DNA from: Natronohydrobacter thiooxidans
Lineage (GTDB): Bacteria > Pseudomonadota > Alphaproteobacteria > Rhodobacterales > Rhodobacteraceae
Reading direction: 5' to 3'
DNA length: 64,000 bases
Assembly (NCBI RefSeq): GCF_001884735.1
Contig: NZ_MJAP01000012.1
Coordinates: 124,001 to 188,000 of the forward strand
Numbering within the stretch: the first letter of the stretch is position 1; every line of letters begins with the position of its first letter. Below the pieces are notes generated by a model. It had not been told where the DNA came from. It saw nothing but the letters and a program-made list of their open reading frames with translations, and searched no databases. Positions 8,889-17,596 of the stretch are shown here, one piece after another. The translations under genes and the position numbers were made by a program.

Positions 8889-9938
8889 TCAGTCCCACCG
8901 CAGCCTGTAGCGCGTCAGGGCGATGGCCAGAACCATCGTCAGAAGCGCGGTTGCCAGCATGATATTGGCGATATAGGTCGGCACGCCAGCGGCGCGGCTC
9001 ATGCTGTCCGCACCGACGAAGACGCCCGCCACGAAAATCGCGCTGATCACCACGCCAATCGGGTTCAGCAGCGCCAGCATCGCGACGATGATGCCGGTAT
9101 AGCCAAAGCCGGGCGAGAGATCGAGCGACAGGTTGCCCCGCAGCCCCGCAACCTCGGAAAACCCGGCCAGAGCGGCCAGCCCGCCGGACAGAAGCGCGGT
9201 TTTCAGGATGACGCGGCCCACCGGGATGCCCGCGAATTCTGCCGCCTGCCGGTTCTGCCCCACGGCGCGCATCTCGTAGCCGAGCGTCGTGCGCGACTGG
9301 ATCACCCAGACCAGGATGGCCGCGATCAGCGCAAGGGCAAAGCCCCAATGCAGGCGCAGCCCGTCGACGATGCGCGGCAGACGCGCGTCGGGGATCAGGC
9401 GCGAGGATTGTGGCCAGCCCATGCCCATCGGGTCTTTCAGCGGTCCTTCGAGCAACATGGAGATGAACAGGAGCATGATGAAATTGAAGAGAAGCGTCGT
9501 GACAACCTCATCCACGCCCAGCCGGGTTTTCAGCAGCGCGGGCCCGAGGAGCACCAGCGCGCCTGCCAGCATTGCGGCCCCTGCCATCGCGGGCAAAAGC
9601 AGCGCTGACGGCCAGCCGAGCGCGCCGGTGCCCAGCAGAACCGCCATCAGCGCACCTGCATAGAGCTGCGCCTCTGCGCCGATATTCCACAGCTTCGCGC
9701 GGAAGGCGACGGCGACGGCCAGCCCGGTGAAGATCAGCGGCGTTGCCCGGTTCAGCGTCTCCAGCAGCGCGAATTGCGATCCGGCGGCGCCGCGCAGGAT
9801 CAGTCCCAGCGTCTGGAACGGATTGGCCCCGGCCAGCAGGGCAAGCGAGGATCCGAAGACCACGGTCAGCGCCAGAGCGATCGCCGGAAAGCCGATCAGC
9901 CGACCAAGCGATGGACGTGCAATCACTTCAAGCCGCAT
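8889..9938 (-). CDS. ABC transporter permease, nucleoside/BMP type (first permease)
   Basis: The 349-residue membrane protein resembles YufP/NupP-type permeases: LNRATPLIFTGLAVAVAFRA, NIGAEAQLYAGA, then MRAVGQNRQAAEFAGIPV as the coupling loop. Its start lies 11 bp inside the end of the ATPase gene, so the two are translationally coupled. With the second permease it would form the membrane part of an importer for nucleosides or free nucleobases. Confidence 0.9.
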   Translation of the reverse strand: MRLEVIARPSLGRLIGFPAIALALTVVFGSSLALLAGANPFQTLGLILRGAAGSQFALLETLNRATPLIFTGLAVAVAFRAKLWNIGAEAQLYAGALMAVLLGTGALGWPSALLLPAMAGAAMLAGALVLLGPALLKTRLGVDEVVTTLLFNFIMLLFISMLLEGPLKDPMGMGWPQSSRLIPDARLPRIVDGLRLHWGFALALIAAILVWVIQSRTTLGYEMRAVGQNRQAAEFAGIPVGRVILKTALLSGGLAALAGFSEVAGLRGNLSLDLSPGFGYTGIIVAMLALLNPIGVVISAIFVAGVFVGADSMSRAAGVPTYIANIMLATALLTMVLAIALTRYRLRWD

Positions 9939-11475
9939 CGCGCCCCCGCTCGAACCCTTCGCCTGCCATCCAGCGCCCCAGGTCTGTCGCGCTCATCGTG
10001 CCGCGCGCGAAGGGGGGCGACAGGCGGCCCTCGGAGATCACATGGATCTGGTCCGACAGGGCCAGGATTTCGTCCAGATCCTCGGAAATCAGCAGTACCG
10101 CCGCGCCGCGGTCGCGCGCGGCGAGAAGCTGCGTCTGCACGAAGGTGATCGCGCCGATATCCAGCCCGCGCACCGGCTGATTGGCCAGAATGATCTGCGG
10201 TCTGAGTTCCATCACGCGGCCAAGGATCAGCTTTTGCATATTGCCGCCCGACAAGAGCCGGATGCGGGTGTCCGGCCCCGGACAGCGCACGTCATAGGCG
10301 CGGATCACCGATTGGGCGAAATCGCGCGCCGCCCGCCAGTCCAGCCAGCCGCGCCGCGCGAAAGGGGCCTGGTTGTAGCGTTCCAGAATCGCGTTTTCGG
10401 TCAGGCTGAAATCGGCGATTGTGCCGGTCTTGTGCCGGTCCTCGGGGATGCGCGCGATCCCGGCGCCCAAGGCTTCGGCCACTGACCATTGCGCCGGTGC
10501 GGCGCCGTGCAGCAGCATCTCGCCAGCGCTCGGGCGCTCCAGCCCCGCGATCAGATCCGCGAGCGCGGCCTGTCCATTGCCCGACACGCCCGCAAGTCCG
10601 GTGATCGTGCCTGCGCGCAGCGCCAGATCCACCCCGCGCAAGCCGCGCGTGGTGCCGCGATCCGGGGTCACAACCTTGCGCAATTCCAGCAGCGCCGGAC
10701 CGGGGGTTGCGGCGCGCAATTCGGGCTGGGTGATCGCGCTGCCGACCATCATTTCCGCCAGCGCGCGCGGGTCGGTGTCGCTGACCGCGACCTCGCCCAC
10801 CTGCTTGCCATGGCGCAGCACCACGACGCGGGAGGCAATCGCCATCACCTCATGCAGTTTGTGGCTGATGAAGATGATCGACAGGCCCTGCGCCACCATC
10901 TTGCGCAACGCCGCGAATAGCGCGTCGGCCTGTTGCGGGGTCAAAACAGCGGTCGGTTCATCCAGGATCAGAATTCGCGCATCCCGATAAAGCGCCTTCA
11001 GAATCTCGACCCGCTGCCTCTCGCCCACGCTCAGGCTGCCCAGCCGCGCATCAGGGTCCACGGCCAACCCGAAATCCTGCGCCAGACCCACGAGTTTCGC
11101 ACGCGCCCCAGCCATGTCCAACCGCGCACCCCACAGGGGTTGCGTGCCCAGCACCACATTTTCCAGCACAGACAGATTATCCGCCAGCGTGAAATGCTGG
11201 TGCACCATCCCCACGCCCGCCGCCAGAGCCGCGCGCGGATTGCCCTGCGGCAGAGTCTGGCCAAACACCTCGACCGTGCCTGCATCCGCCGTGTAATGGC
11301 CAAAGAGGATATTCATCAGCGTGGTCTTGCCCGCGCCATTCTCGCCCAGCAGCGCAATCACCTCGCCTGGCGCGAGCGTCACGCTGATGGCGTCATTCGC
11401 CACCAGCGCGCCGAAGCGTTTGGTAATGCCGTCCAGACGCAGGACAGGGCCCTGCGCCATGCTGTCAGGCGCCAT
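9928..11475 (-). CDS. double-ABC ATPase of the nucleoside/BMP-type importer
   Basis: The 515-residue protein has two nucleotide-binding domains. The first carries a complete Walker A (GENGAGKTT, about residues 44-52), a signature written LSVGERQ, and Walker B ILILDEPTA. The second has a degenerate Walker A (GVSGNGQ) but a recognisable LSGGN signature and QPVRGLD, the usual asymmetry of YufO/RbsA-type subunits. The ATG at 11475 follows directly on the TGA of the binding-protein gene with no spacer and no clear ribosome binding site, which suggests termination-reinitiation. Confidence 0.9.
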   Translation of the reverse strand: MAPDSMAQGPVLRLDGITKRFGALVANDAISVTLAPGEVIALLGENGAGKTTLMNILFGHYTADAGTVEVFGQTLPQGNPRAALAAGVGMVHQHFTLADNLSVLENVVLGTQPLWGARLDMAGARAKLVGLAQDFGLAVDPDARLGSLSVGERQRVEILKALYRDARILILDEPTAVLTPQQADALFAALRKMVAQGLSIIFISHKLHEVMAIASRVVVLRHGKQVGEVAVSDTDPRALAEMMVGSAITQPELRAATPGPALLELRKVVTPDRGTTRGLRGVDLALRAGTITGLAGVSGNGQAALADLIAGLERPSAGEMLLHGAAPAQWSVAEALGAGIARIPEDRHKTGTIADFSLTENAILERYNQAPFARRGWLDWRAARDFAQSVIRAYDVRCPGPDTRIRLLSGGNMQKLILGRVMELRPQIILANQPVRGLDIGAITFVQTQLLAARDRGAAVLLISEDLDEILALSDQIHVISEGRLSPPFARGTMSATDLGRWMAGEGFERGRDAA

Positions 11476-12495
11476 TCACGAGGACCGGGGTTCGTCGTCG
11501 TTGATCTCGACCTCGAAGGTGCCGTCAAGGATTTCCTGGCTGCGCTGTGCGACCAGTTCCATGATCTCGGCAGGCACTTTGCCTTCAAATGTCCCCAAGG
11601 GTGCCAAGGAAGAGCCGCCGTGGATCATGTAGGAATAGACGCCATAGTTTTCCGCGACAAAGACCCCGCCCTTGACCGCCGCGACAGCCGCATCCAGCGT
11701 CGGCTCGAAATGCCAGATGGCGGAAGCCACGACCGTATCGGGGTAATCCGCCTGCGTGTCGATCACATTGCCGATGGCGAACACACCGCGCTCCTGCGCC
11801 GCGTCGGAGACGCCGAAGCGTTCGGCATACATCACATCCGCGCCCGCCTCGATCATCCCAAACGCCGTTTCCTTGGCGCGGGGCGGGTCGAACCACGAGC
11901 CGATGAAGGCCACCTGAAAGCGGATTTCCGGATTCACTTCGCGCGCACCGGCCATGAAAGCATGCATCAGCCGATTCACTTCGGGGATCGGAAAGCCGCC
12001 GACCATGCCGATATTGGCGCTTTCGGTCATGGCACCGGCGATCAGGCCGCTGAGATAGGCCGCGTCCTGAATGTAATTGTCGAAGACGGCGAAATTCGGC
12101 AAGGCCGGGTCATGCAGGAAGCTCGACCCCATCAGGAAGGCCACATCCGGGTATTCCGCCGCGACCTCGCGCGCTTCCTGCTCGACGCCGAAGACCTCGC
12201 CCACGATCAGTTGCACGCCCGCTTCGGCATATTCGCGCATGACGCGGGCGTAATCGGTATTCGAGACATTTTCGGTGAAAGTATAGGTGATATCACCGCG
12301 CGCCTGCGCGGTTTCCGCCGCCAGATGGATGCGGCTGACCCATTGCTGTTCGACCGGCACCGTATAGATGCCCGCGACGCGCAGCGGCTCATCGGCGCGC
12401 AGGGCCGCGGGAAGCGTGGCGGCGGCAAGCATCGCACCGGCTGCGGCCGTGCCCAGCAATGCGCGCCGGGTCATCTGATGTGGTCTTGTGGTCAT
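11476..12495 (-). CDS. BMP-family substrate-binding protein of the nucleobase/nucleoside importer
   Basis: The 339-residue product starts at ATG 12495 behind AGGGAG. It has an N-terminal TRRALLG twin-arginine-like motif followed by a hydrophobic stretch ending ALRADE, so export is expected, perhaps by Tat. The mature protein has the BMP/PnrA fold signatures: SRIHLAAE, YAEAGVQLIVGEVFGVE, GMVGGFPIPEVNRLM and ENYGVYSYM. No lipobox Cys is visible, unlike many BMP lipoproteins. It heads the operon binding protein - ATPase - permease - permease - deaminase, so the ligand is probably a nucleobase or nucleoside. Confidence 0.9.
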   Translation of the reverse strand: MTTRPHQMTRRALLGTAAAGAMLAAATLPAALRADEPLRVAGIYTVPVEQQWVSRIHLAAETAQARGDITYTFTENVSNTDYARVMREYAEAGVQLIVGEVFGVEQEAREVAAEYPDVAFLMGSSFLHDPALPNFAVFDNYIQDAAYLSGLIAGAMTESANIGMVGGFPIPEVNRLMHAFMAGAREVNPEIRFQVAFIGSWFDPPRAKETAFGMIEAGADVMYAERFGVSDAAQERGVFAIGNVIDTQADYPDTVVASAIWHFEPTLDAAVAAVKGGVFVAENYGVYSYMIHGGSSLAPLGTFEGKVPAEIMELVAQRSQEILDGTFEVEINDDEPRSS

Positions 12496-12564
12496 GAAAA
12501 GCTCCCTGAATGGACTAGGCCAAGGCCGTTTCGCGCGCGCCATTGGCTGACTATATGCAGGAAT

Positions 12565-12586
12565 AATTTTACTAGCGAGTAAAATT
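12565..12586 (-). promoter_or_regulatory. 9-bp inverted repeat (operator candidate) upstream of the BMP operon
   Basis: Arms AATTTTACT and AGTAAAATT flank a 4-bp spacer, a perfect 22-bp element about 70 bp before the binding-protein start. On the reverse strand TATAGT, a plausible -10, lies shortly downstream, placing the palindrome over the expected -35 region. This fits a repressor operator for the uptake operon. No dedicated regulator is encoded next to it. Confidence 0.5.
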
Positions 12587-12597
12587 TCTCGGGCTCC

Positions 12598-12615
12598 GGG
12601 CGCAATTCAGCGCCC
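12598..12615 (-). terminator. short hairpin after the RamB/PccR-like regulator gene
   Basis: GGGCGC and GCGCCC form a perfect 6-bp stem with a 6-nt loop, 18 bp beyond the regulator stop on the reverse strand. No U-run follows, so it is at best a weak terminator. Confidence 0.3.
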
Positions 12616-12632
12616 TGCCGAAAGTTTGCGCA

Positions 12633-14039
12633 TCAGGCATCATAGCGGGTGGCGCCGCGACGGCTTGCATCGACCGGGGTTTTCAGCACCGATGCCTGAT
12701 GCGCGCGCTGTTCACAGCCTGCGCGCGGGCAGATGCGGCAATTGATCCCGATGGGGGTCGGGGTCGCGCCTTGCAGGGCGATCCCCTCGGCATAGCCGAT
12801 TTCGGGCGCATGGCTGATCATGCAGCCCATCGCCACAGCCAGACGGTTATCCTGCCCGTGCCGTTCGAATGTGGGCCGGTCCACTGTGCGGGCAAAGACG
12901 AAATATTGCGAGGCATCGGGCATCTCGACCAGTTGCGACACGATCCGCCCCGGCAGGCGAAAGGTCATATGGACATCGAGTTTCGGGCAGGCGCCGCCAT
13001 ATTCGGCCAGATGGAAATCGGTGGCATTGAAGCGCTTGGTCACATTCCCGGCCTTGTCGATGCGCATGAAGAAGAAGGGCACGCCCTGCGCCCCTTCGCG
13101 CTGCATGGTGGTGGCGCGGTGGCAGGCTTGCTCGAAACTGACGCCGAAGCGTGTTGCCAGATGGTCGAAATCATATTGCGAGGCCCGCGCTTCGCGCAGG
13201 AAATCGTCATAGGGCATGAGGGCGGCGGCGGCGAAATAGTTTGCCAGTTCGACAAGACAGCGCGCACGGCCCTGCCGGTCGTCAATCCCGGCGCTGTTCA
13301 GCAAAGTGTCAAAGGTCTCTCGAAATTCGATCAGACCCAGAACATGCACCAGTTGAAACACCCGGTTGGGGTGGTCCAGCGCCTCTGACAGCAGCACCTC
13401 TGCGCGGGTCTGATCATATTGGCGCAGCGTGCGGGGCAGGGCGCTGACCTGCACCACGCGCACGGTGATGCCGTGCTGATCGCGCAACCGCGCCTTGAGC
13501 GCAGTGTAGAGATCATCGGTCGCGGGGGCGCTGCCCGGCCAGAGACTCGCCGCCGCCTGTTCCAGCGCCGGGAAGTGATTGCGCTGGCGGCGGAAGAAGT
13601 GATGCACCACCCCTTCGGGCGAGGCGCTGAAGATCGGCTCGGATTCGCCCGGTTGCGCGGCCAGTGCCATCAACTGATCGGTGGCACTCAGATAGGCGCG
13701 GTGCAGATGCAGAAACGCCTCGATCAGGCGCGGCGCATGGGTCTGGGCGGCGCGCAGCTCCTGCAGATCGGGGCGCAGCTCATCAAACAGCGGATCCTGC
13801 AGCGCGCCGCGCAGATCGGCCAGCCGGGCACCTGCGCCATCTTCGGCAATGTCATGCCAGTCTACGCCATATTGCTCGAAGAGCCGCAGCAGGATCGAGA
13901 CCGAAACCGAGCGCTGGTTGTTCTCCAGCAGGTTCACATAGGCCGCAGAAATTCCCAGCCGTTTGGCCATCGCGCCCTGGGTTTCGCCGGCCTCTTGCCG
14001 CAGGCGCCGCAGATGCGGGCCGATGAAGGTTTTGCGCAT
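12633..14039 (-). CDS. XRE-family regulator of the RamB/PccR (short-chain acyl-CoA) type
   Basis: The 468-residue protein has an N-terminal helix-turn-helix (about residues 7-62: LRRLRQEAGETQGAMAKRLG, then NLLENNQRSVS). A central ImmA/IrrE-like region (ELANYFAAAALMPYDDF) lacks an HExxH metallopeptidase motif. A C-terminal domain ends in a Cys cluster (NCRICPRAGCEQRAHQA). This is the architecture of RamB, PrpC2/PccR and ScfR, which sense acyl-CoA status and control acetate, propionate and glyoxylate metabolism. It is divergent from the sga-mcl-mtk-meh-mct genes and is the obvious candidate regulator. A GAGGA site precedes the start. Confidence 0.88.
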   Translation of the reverse strand: MRKTFIGPHLRRLRQEAGETQGAMAKRLGISAAYVNLLENNQRSVSVSILLRLFEQYGVDWHDIAEDGAGARLADLRGALQDPLFDELRPDLQELRAAQTHAPRLIEAFLHLHRAYLSATDQLMALAAQPGESEPIFSASPEGVVHHFFRRQRNHFPALEQAAASLWPGSAPATDDLYTALKARLRDQHGITVRVVQVSALPRTLRQYDQTRAEVLLSEALDHPNRVFQLVHVLGLIEFRETFDTLLNSAGIDDRQGRARCLVELANYFAAAALMPYDDFLREARASQYDFDHLATRFGVSFEQACHRATTMQREGAQGVPFFFMRIDKAGNVTKRFNATDFHLAEYGGACPKLDVHMTFRLPGRIVSQLVEMPDASQYFVFARTVDRPTFERHGQDNRLAVAMGCMISHAPEIGYAEGIALQGATPTPIGINCRICPRAGCEQRAHQASVLKTPVDASRRGATRYDA

Positions 14040-14088
14040 GCGCGGAAATCCTCATAACCTGGATTATGTTAATTTATCGGGCGATAGG

Positions 14089-14105
14089 ATTGTTAAATTA
14101 ACAAT
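14089..14105. promoter_or_regulatory. 17-bp palindrome in the regulator/sga divergent promoter
   Basis: ATTGTTAA-A-TTAACAAT is a perfect palindrome midway between the divergent starts at 14039 and 14216. It is a good operator candidate for the adjacent regulator. It does not match the TTTGCAAA repeats reported for PccR/RamB. Confidence 0.5.
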
Positions 14106-14122
14106 ATTACAATTTTGTTGTT

Positions 14123-14144
14123 CTGTAAACTCTCGCATTTACAG
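14123..14144. promoter_or_regulatory. second inverted repeat in the regulator/sga divergent promoter
   Basis: Arms CTGTAAA and TTTACAG are separated by 8 bp, 17 bp to the right of the ATTGTTAA palindrome and about 70 bp before the aminotransferase start. It could be a second operator; no function is proven. Confidence 0.4.
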
Positions 14145-14215
14145 CAGAACCCGGTTTCATTCGCAGCATTCCGCATCGCTCTGCCATGGTCCGCTCATTG
14201 AGGGAGGATTCGACC

Positions 14216-15415
14216 ATGCAGACCGGTACAGCCCATCTTTTCATTCCCGGCCCGACCAATGTCCCCGCCGATGTGCAGCGCGCCATGATCGTGCCGATGC
14301 AGGACCACCGCGCGCCGGAATTCGCGGGGCTGCTTGGTCCGGTGCTAGAGGGGTTGAAGCCCGTTTTCGGCACCAAGCAGGCCCGGATCGCGCTCTTACC
14401 CGGTTCCGGCACTGCGGCTTGGGAAGCCGCGATCACCAACACGCTGTCACCGGGCGACAAGGTGCTGATGGCGCGGCACGGTCAGTTCTCCACGCTCTGG
14501 GCGCAGATGGCGCAGGCGCTAGGGCTGCGGGTCGAGGCGATTGACGTGGCCTGGGGCGCGCCTTGTCCGGTGCGTGAAATCGAGCGCCGCCTTGGCGCCG
14601 ACCGGCATGGCGAGATCAGGGCGGTGTTTGTCACCCATAATGAAACCGCGACCGGTGTCACCTCGGACGTCGCCGGTGTGCGGCATGCGCTCGACACCTG
14701 CTTTCATGATGCGCTTCTCTTTGTCGATGGTGTCTCGTCAATCGGCTCGATCCGCTTCGAGATGGACAAATGGGGCGTGGATATGGCGGTTGCGGGCAGC
14801 CAGAAAGGTCTGATGTGCCCTGCCGGTCTGGGCATTCTTGCCGCCAGCCCCAAGGCGCTGGACACGATCGCGGGCAGCACCATGCCGCGCAGTTTTCTGG
14901 ACCTGCATGCGATGCTGAACGCCCATGATGCAGGTTCGTTCTGCTACACGCCCCCCGCCCAACTGCTGCATGCGCTGCGCGCGGCGCTGACCCGTCTGAA
15001 GACCGAAGGGCTGCACAATGTCTTCGCGCGCCATCACCGGCTGGCGAACGGGATCCGCGCAGGCATTGCCGCGATGGGGCTGCAAACTGTCGCGGAACAC
15101 CGCATCTTCGCCTCTGACACTGTGACCGCGATCCGCACCCCGCAGGATGTGGATGCGCGCGAGGTCATCAGTATCGCCCGCGAGCGCTACAATACCCATT
15201 TCGGCGGCGGGCTTGGACCGCTGGCCGGAAAAGCCTTTCGTATCGGCCATCTGGGCGATCTGAACGAAGGCATGTGCCTGACCGCTCTGGGCATTGCCGA
15301 ACTCTCTCTGAAAGCTGCGGGCGCGCGAGTGGAACTGGGTGCGGGGCTTGCCGCCGCGCAAGCCGTTTTTGCCGCGCATTCCCCTGCCCCTGCGCTCGCC
15401 ATTGCTGCTGAATAA
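14216..15415 (+). CDS. serine/aspartate-glyoxylate aminotransferase family (SgaA/BhcA-like)
   Basis: This 399-residue class V PLP aminotransferase starts at ATG 14216 after GGGAGG. Family motifs: FIPGPTNVP at the N-terminus, HNETATGVTSDV, FVDGVSSIGS (PLP-contacting Asp171), and the Schiff-base lysine Lys197 in AGSQKGLM. Members transfer an amino group from serine (serine cycle SgaA) or aspartate (beta-hydroxyaspartate cycle BhcA) to glyoxylate, giving glycine. No bhcB, C or D genes are nearby. Its neighbours are malyl-CoA lyase and malate-CoA ligase, which favours a serine-cycle-like role. It is 12 bp upstream of mcl. Confidence 0.85.
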   Translation: MQTGTAHLFIPGPTNVPADVQRAMIVPMQDHRAPEFAGLLGPVLEGLKPVFGTKQARIALLPGSGTAAWEAAITNTLSPGDKVLMARHGQFSTLWAQMAQALGLRVEAIDVAWGAPCPVREIERRLGADRHGEIRAVFVTHNETATGVTSDVAGVRHALDTCFHDALLFVDGVSSIGSIRFEMDKWGVDMAVAGSQKGLMCPAGLGILAASPKALDTIAGSTMPRSFLDLHAMLNAHDAGSFCYTPPAQLLHALRAALTRLKTEGLHNVFARHHRLANGIRAGIAAMGLQTVAEHRIFASDTVTAIRTPQDVDAREVISIARERYNTHFGGGLGPLAGKAFRIGHLGDLNEGMCLTALGIAELSLKAAGARVELGAGLAAAQAVFAAHSPAPALAIAAE

Positions 15416-15427
15416 GGACCATATCCC

Positions 15428-16402
15428 ATGAGCCACTCGCTATTCCCCCTCCGCCGTCAGCGCCTGCAACGCTCCACGCTTGCTGTGCCTGCCTCGAATG
15501 TGACCATGATCGAAAAGGCGGCTGACTCCGCTGCCGATGTGGTCTTTCTCGATCTGGAAGATGCCGTTGCGCCCCCTGAAAAGCCGCAGGCGCGCAAGAA
15601 CGCGATTGCCGCGCTGAATGAGATCGACTGGGAAGCGAAGGGCAAGACGGTCAGCGTGCGGATCAACGGTCTGGACACGGGCTATATGTATCGCGATGTC
15701 GTCGATATCATGGAGCAGGCGGGCGACCGTGTGCATATGCTTTTGATCCCGAAACTGGGCGTGGTGGCCGACCTCTATATGGTTGATGCGCTGGTCAACC
15801 AGATCGAACAGGCTTGCGGCTTGACCCGGCGCGTGGGGCTGGAGGCGCTGATCGAGACCGCGCTTGGCATGGCCAATGTCGAGGAAATCGCGCGCTATGC
15901 GGCCACATCGGATTCGCGGCTTGAAGCGTTGCATTTCGGGGTTGCGGATTACGCAGCAAGCATGCGCGCGCGCACGGTCAATATCGGGGGCTTGAACCCC
16001 GCTTATCCGGGCGACCAGTGGCATGCTTCGCTTGCGCGCATGATCACCTCCTGCCGCGCCTATGGGTTGCGCGCGCTGGATGGTCCTTTCGGCGATTTTG
16101 CCGATCCTGATGGCTATATCGCCGCTGCCGAACGTGCCGCAGCCCTTGGGTTCGAGGGCAAATGGGCGATCCATCCCAGCCAGATCGAGATGGCCAATTC
16201 CGTGTTCAGCCCGCCCGAGGCTGAAGTGACCCGCGCGCGGCGTATCATCGAGGAACTGCGCAAGGCCGAGGCCGCAGGCAAGGGTGCCGCCGCGCTCGAT
16301 GGCAAGATGATCGATGCTGCATCCGAGAAGATGGCGCTGAATGTGCTGTCGCTGGCCGATGCCATTGCTGCGCGCAGCGCCCCGGCCCAAGCCGCTGAAT
16401 AA
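15428..16402 (+). CDS. mcl: malyl-CoA / beta-methylmalyl-CoA lyase (CitE-like, MclA type)
   Basis: The 324-residue protein has the HpcH/HpaI-CitE aldolase hallmarks: DVVFLDLEDAVAP (Mg-binding acidic site), SVRINGLDT, MLLIPKLG, LIETALGMANVEEIA, FGVADYAAS and DGPFGDFADPDGY. The pattern is closest to serine-cycle MclA of Methylobacterium. It cleaves (S)-malyl-CoA to acetyl-CoA and glyoxylate; relatives also make beta-methylmalyl-CoA from propionyl-CoA and glyoxylate and cleave citramalyl-CoA. The segment after NIGGLNPAY appears about a dozen residues shorter than in remembered MclA/Mcl1 sequences. It is followed immediately by mtkA and mtkB, which make its substrate from malate. Confidence 0.9.
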   Translation: MSHSLFPLRRQRLQRSTLAVPASNVTMIEKAADSAADVVFLDLEDAVAPPEKPQARKNAIAALNEIDWEAKGKTVSVRINGLDTGYMYRDVVDIMEQAGDRVHMLLIPKLGVVADLYMVDALVNQIEQACGLTRRVGLEALIETALGMANVEEIARYAATSDSRLEALHFGVADYAASMRARTVNIGGLNPAYPGDQWHASLARMITSCRAYGLRALDGPFGDFADPDGYIAAAERAAALGFEGKWAIHPSQIEMANSVFSPPEAEVTRARRIIEELRKAEAAGKGAAALDGKMIDAASEKMALNVLSLADAIAARSAPAQAAE

Positions 16403-16414
16403 GGAGGAAACCCG

Positions 16415-17584
16415 ATGGATATTCACGAACATCAGGCCAAGGATATTCTGAAGAGCTTCGGCGTGCCCGTCCCCGGTGGCGGTATTGCCTTTGCCCCGGA
16501 ACAGGCCATGCATGAAGCGCGCAAGCTGGGTCTGCCGGTCGTCGTCAAGGCGCAGGTCCATGCAGGCGGGCGGGGTGCTGCGGGCGGGGTGAAACTTTGC
16601 CGGTCCGAGGGGGAAGTGAACGCCTTCGCGCTCTCGCTGCTGGGGCGCAACCTTGTCACCAAACAGACCGATGCGACGGGCAAGCCCGTGCACCGGCTGC
16701 TGGTCGAACAGGCGACCGATATCGGCAAGGAACTCTATCTTGGCCTTGTGCTCGACCGCAAATCCGAGCGCATCATGATCGTTGCCTCGCGCGAGGGGGG
16801 CATGGAGATCGAGGATCTGGCCGAAGAACAGCCCGACGCGCTGGTGCGGATGGTCATTGACCCAGCGACCGGGCTGATGCCGTTCCAGTCGCGCGAGCTT
16901 GCGTTCAAGCTGGGCATGACCGGCAGTCAGGTTGCGCAATTCGGAACTGTCATGCGGGGCTGTTACCGGGCGTTTCGCGATCTTGACGCGACGATGGTCG
17001 AAATCAACCCGCTGGTGATTACCGGCGCGGGCGATCTGATCGCGCTGGATGCGAAGATGAGCTTCGACACCAATGCGCTGTTTCGCCGCCCCGAGGTGGC
17101 CGCGCTGCGCGATCCCGGTCAGGAAGACCCGCGCGAGGATGCCGCTGCCGAGCACGGGCTCAGCTATGTCGGGCTGGATGGTGACATTGGCTGCATCATC
17201 AACGGTGCAGGGCTGGCGATGGCCACGATGGACATGATCCAGCTGGCCGGGGGCCAGCCTGCGAATTTCCTTGATATCGGCGGCGGGGCCAGCCCGGAGC
17301 GGGTGGTCGCGGCCTTCCGCACCGTGCTGACCGACCCGAATGTGGCGGTGATCCTTGTGAATATCTTCGCAGGCATCAACCGCTGTGACTGGGTTGCCGC
17401 CGGTGTGGTGCAAGCCTACCGCGAACTCAATCTCTCGCTGCCGGTGGTCGTGCGTCTTGCGGGCACCAATGTCGAGGAAGGCCGCCGGATCATCGACGAA
17501 TCCGGCCTGCCGCTGATCTCCGCCGACACGCTTGCCGATGCGGCCGCCACCGCCGTCGCCGCCCGCCCCCGCATGGCCGCCTGA
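16415..17584 (+). CDS. mtkA: malate-CoA ligase (malate thiokinase) beta subunit
   Basis: This 389-residue ATP-grasp protein of the succinyl-CoA synthetase beta family starts after GGAGG. Segments matching serine-cycle MtkA rather than SucC include [33 protein letters not shown] and the run [17 protein letters not shown] then [14 protein letters not shown]. The conserved GGGASPERV and [11 protein letters not shown] blocks form the CoA-ligase core. With MtkB it converts malate, ATP and CoA to malyl-CoA. It is encoded between mcl and mtkB. Succinate-CoA ligase is the alternative, but the neighbouring lyase argues for malate. Confidence 0.9.
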   Translation: MDIHEHQAKDILKSFGVPVPGGGIAFAPEQAMHEARKLGLPVVVKAQVHAGGRGAAGGVKLCRSEGEVNAFALSLLGRNLVTKQTDATGKPVHRLLVEQATDIGKELYLGLVLDRKSERIMIVASREGGMEIEDLAEEQPDALVRMVIDPATGLMPFQSRELAFKLGMTGSQVAQFGTVMRGCYRAFRDLDATMVEINPLVITGAGDLIALDAKMSFDTNALFRRPEVAALRDPGQEDPREDAAAEHGLSYVGLDGDIGCIINGAGLAMATMDMIQLAGGQPANFLDIGGGASPERVVAAFRTVLTDPNVAVILVNIFAGINRCDWVAAGVVQAYRELNLSLPVVVRLAGTNVEEGRRIIDESGLPLISADTLADAAATAVAARPRMAA

Positions 17585-17596
17585 AGGAGCCCGATC

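Noticed and set aside
9928..11475. Degenerate Walker A in the second half of the BMP-type ATPase as a sign of a broken gene.
   Set aside because: The second nucleotide-binding domain is normally degenerate in this ATPase family.
10933..12582. A forward open frame of 549 codons opposite the ABC ATPase and BMP genes.
   Set aside because: Shadow frame of identified genes with no recognisable domain.
14216..15415. The glyoxylate aminotransferase as part of a beta-hydroxyaspartate cycle.
   Set aside because: No bhcB, bhcC or bhcD homologue is present in the window and the neighbours are malyl-CoA enzymes; the possibility is only kept as an alternative substrate.
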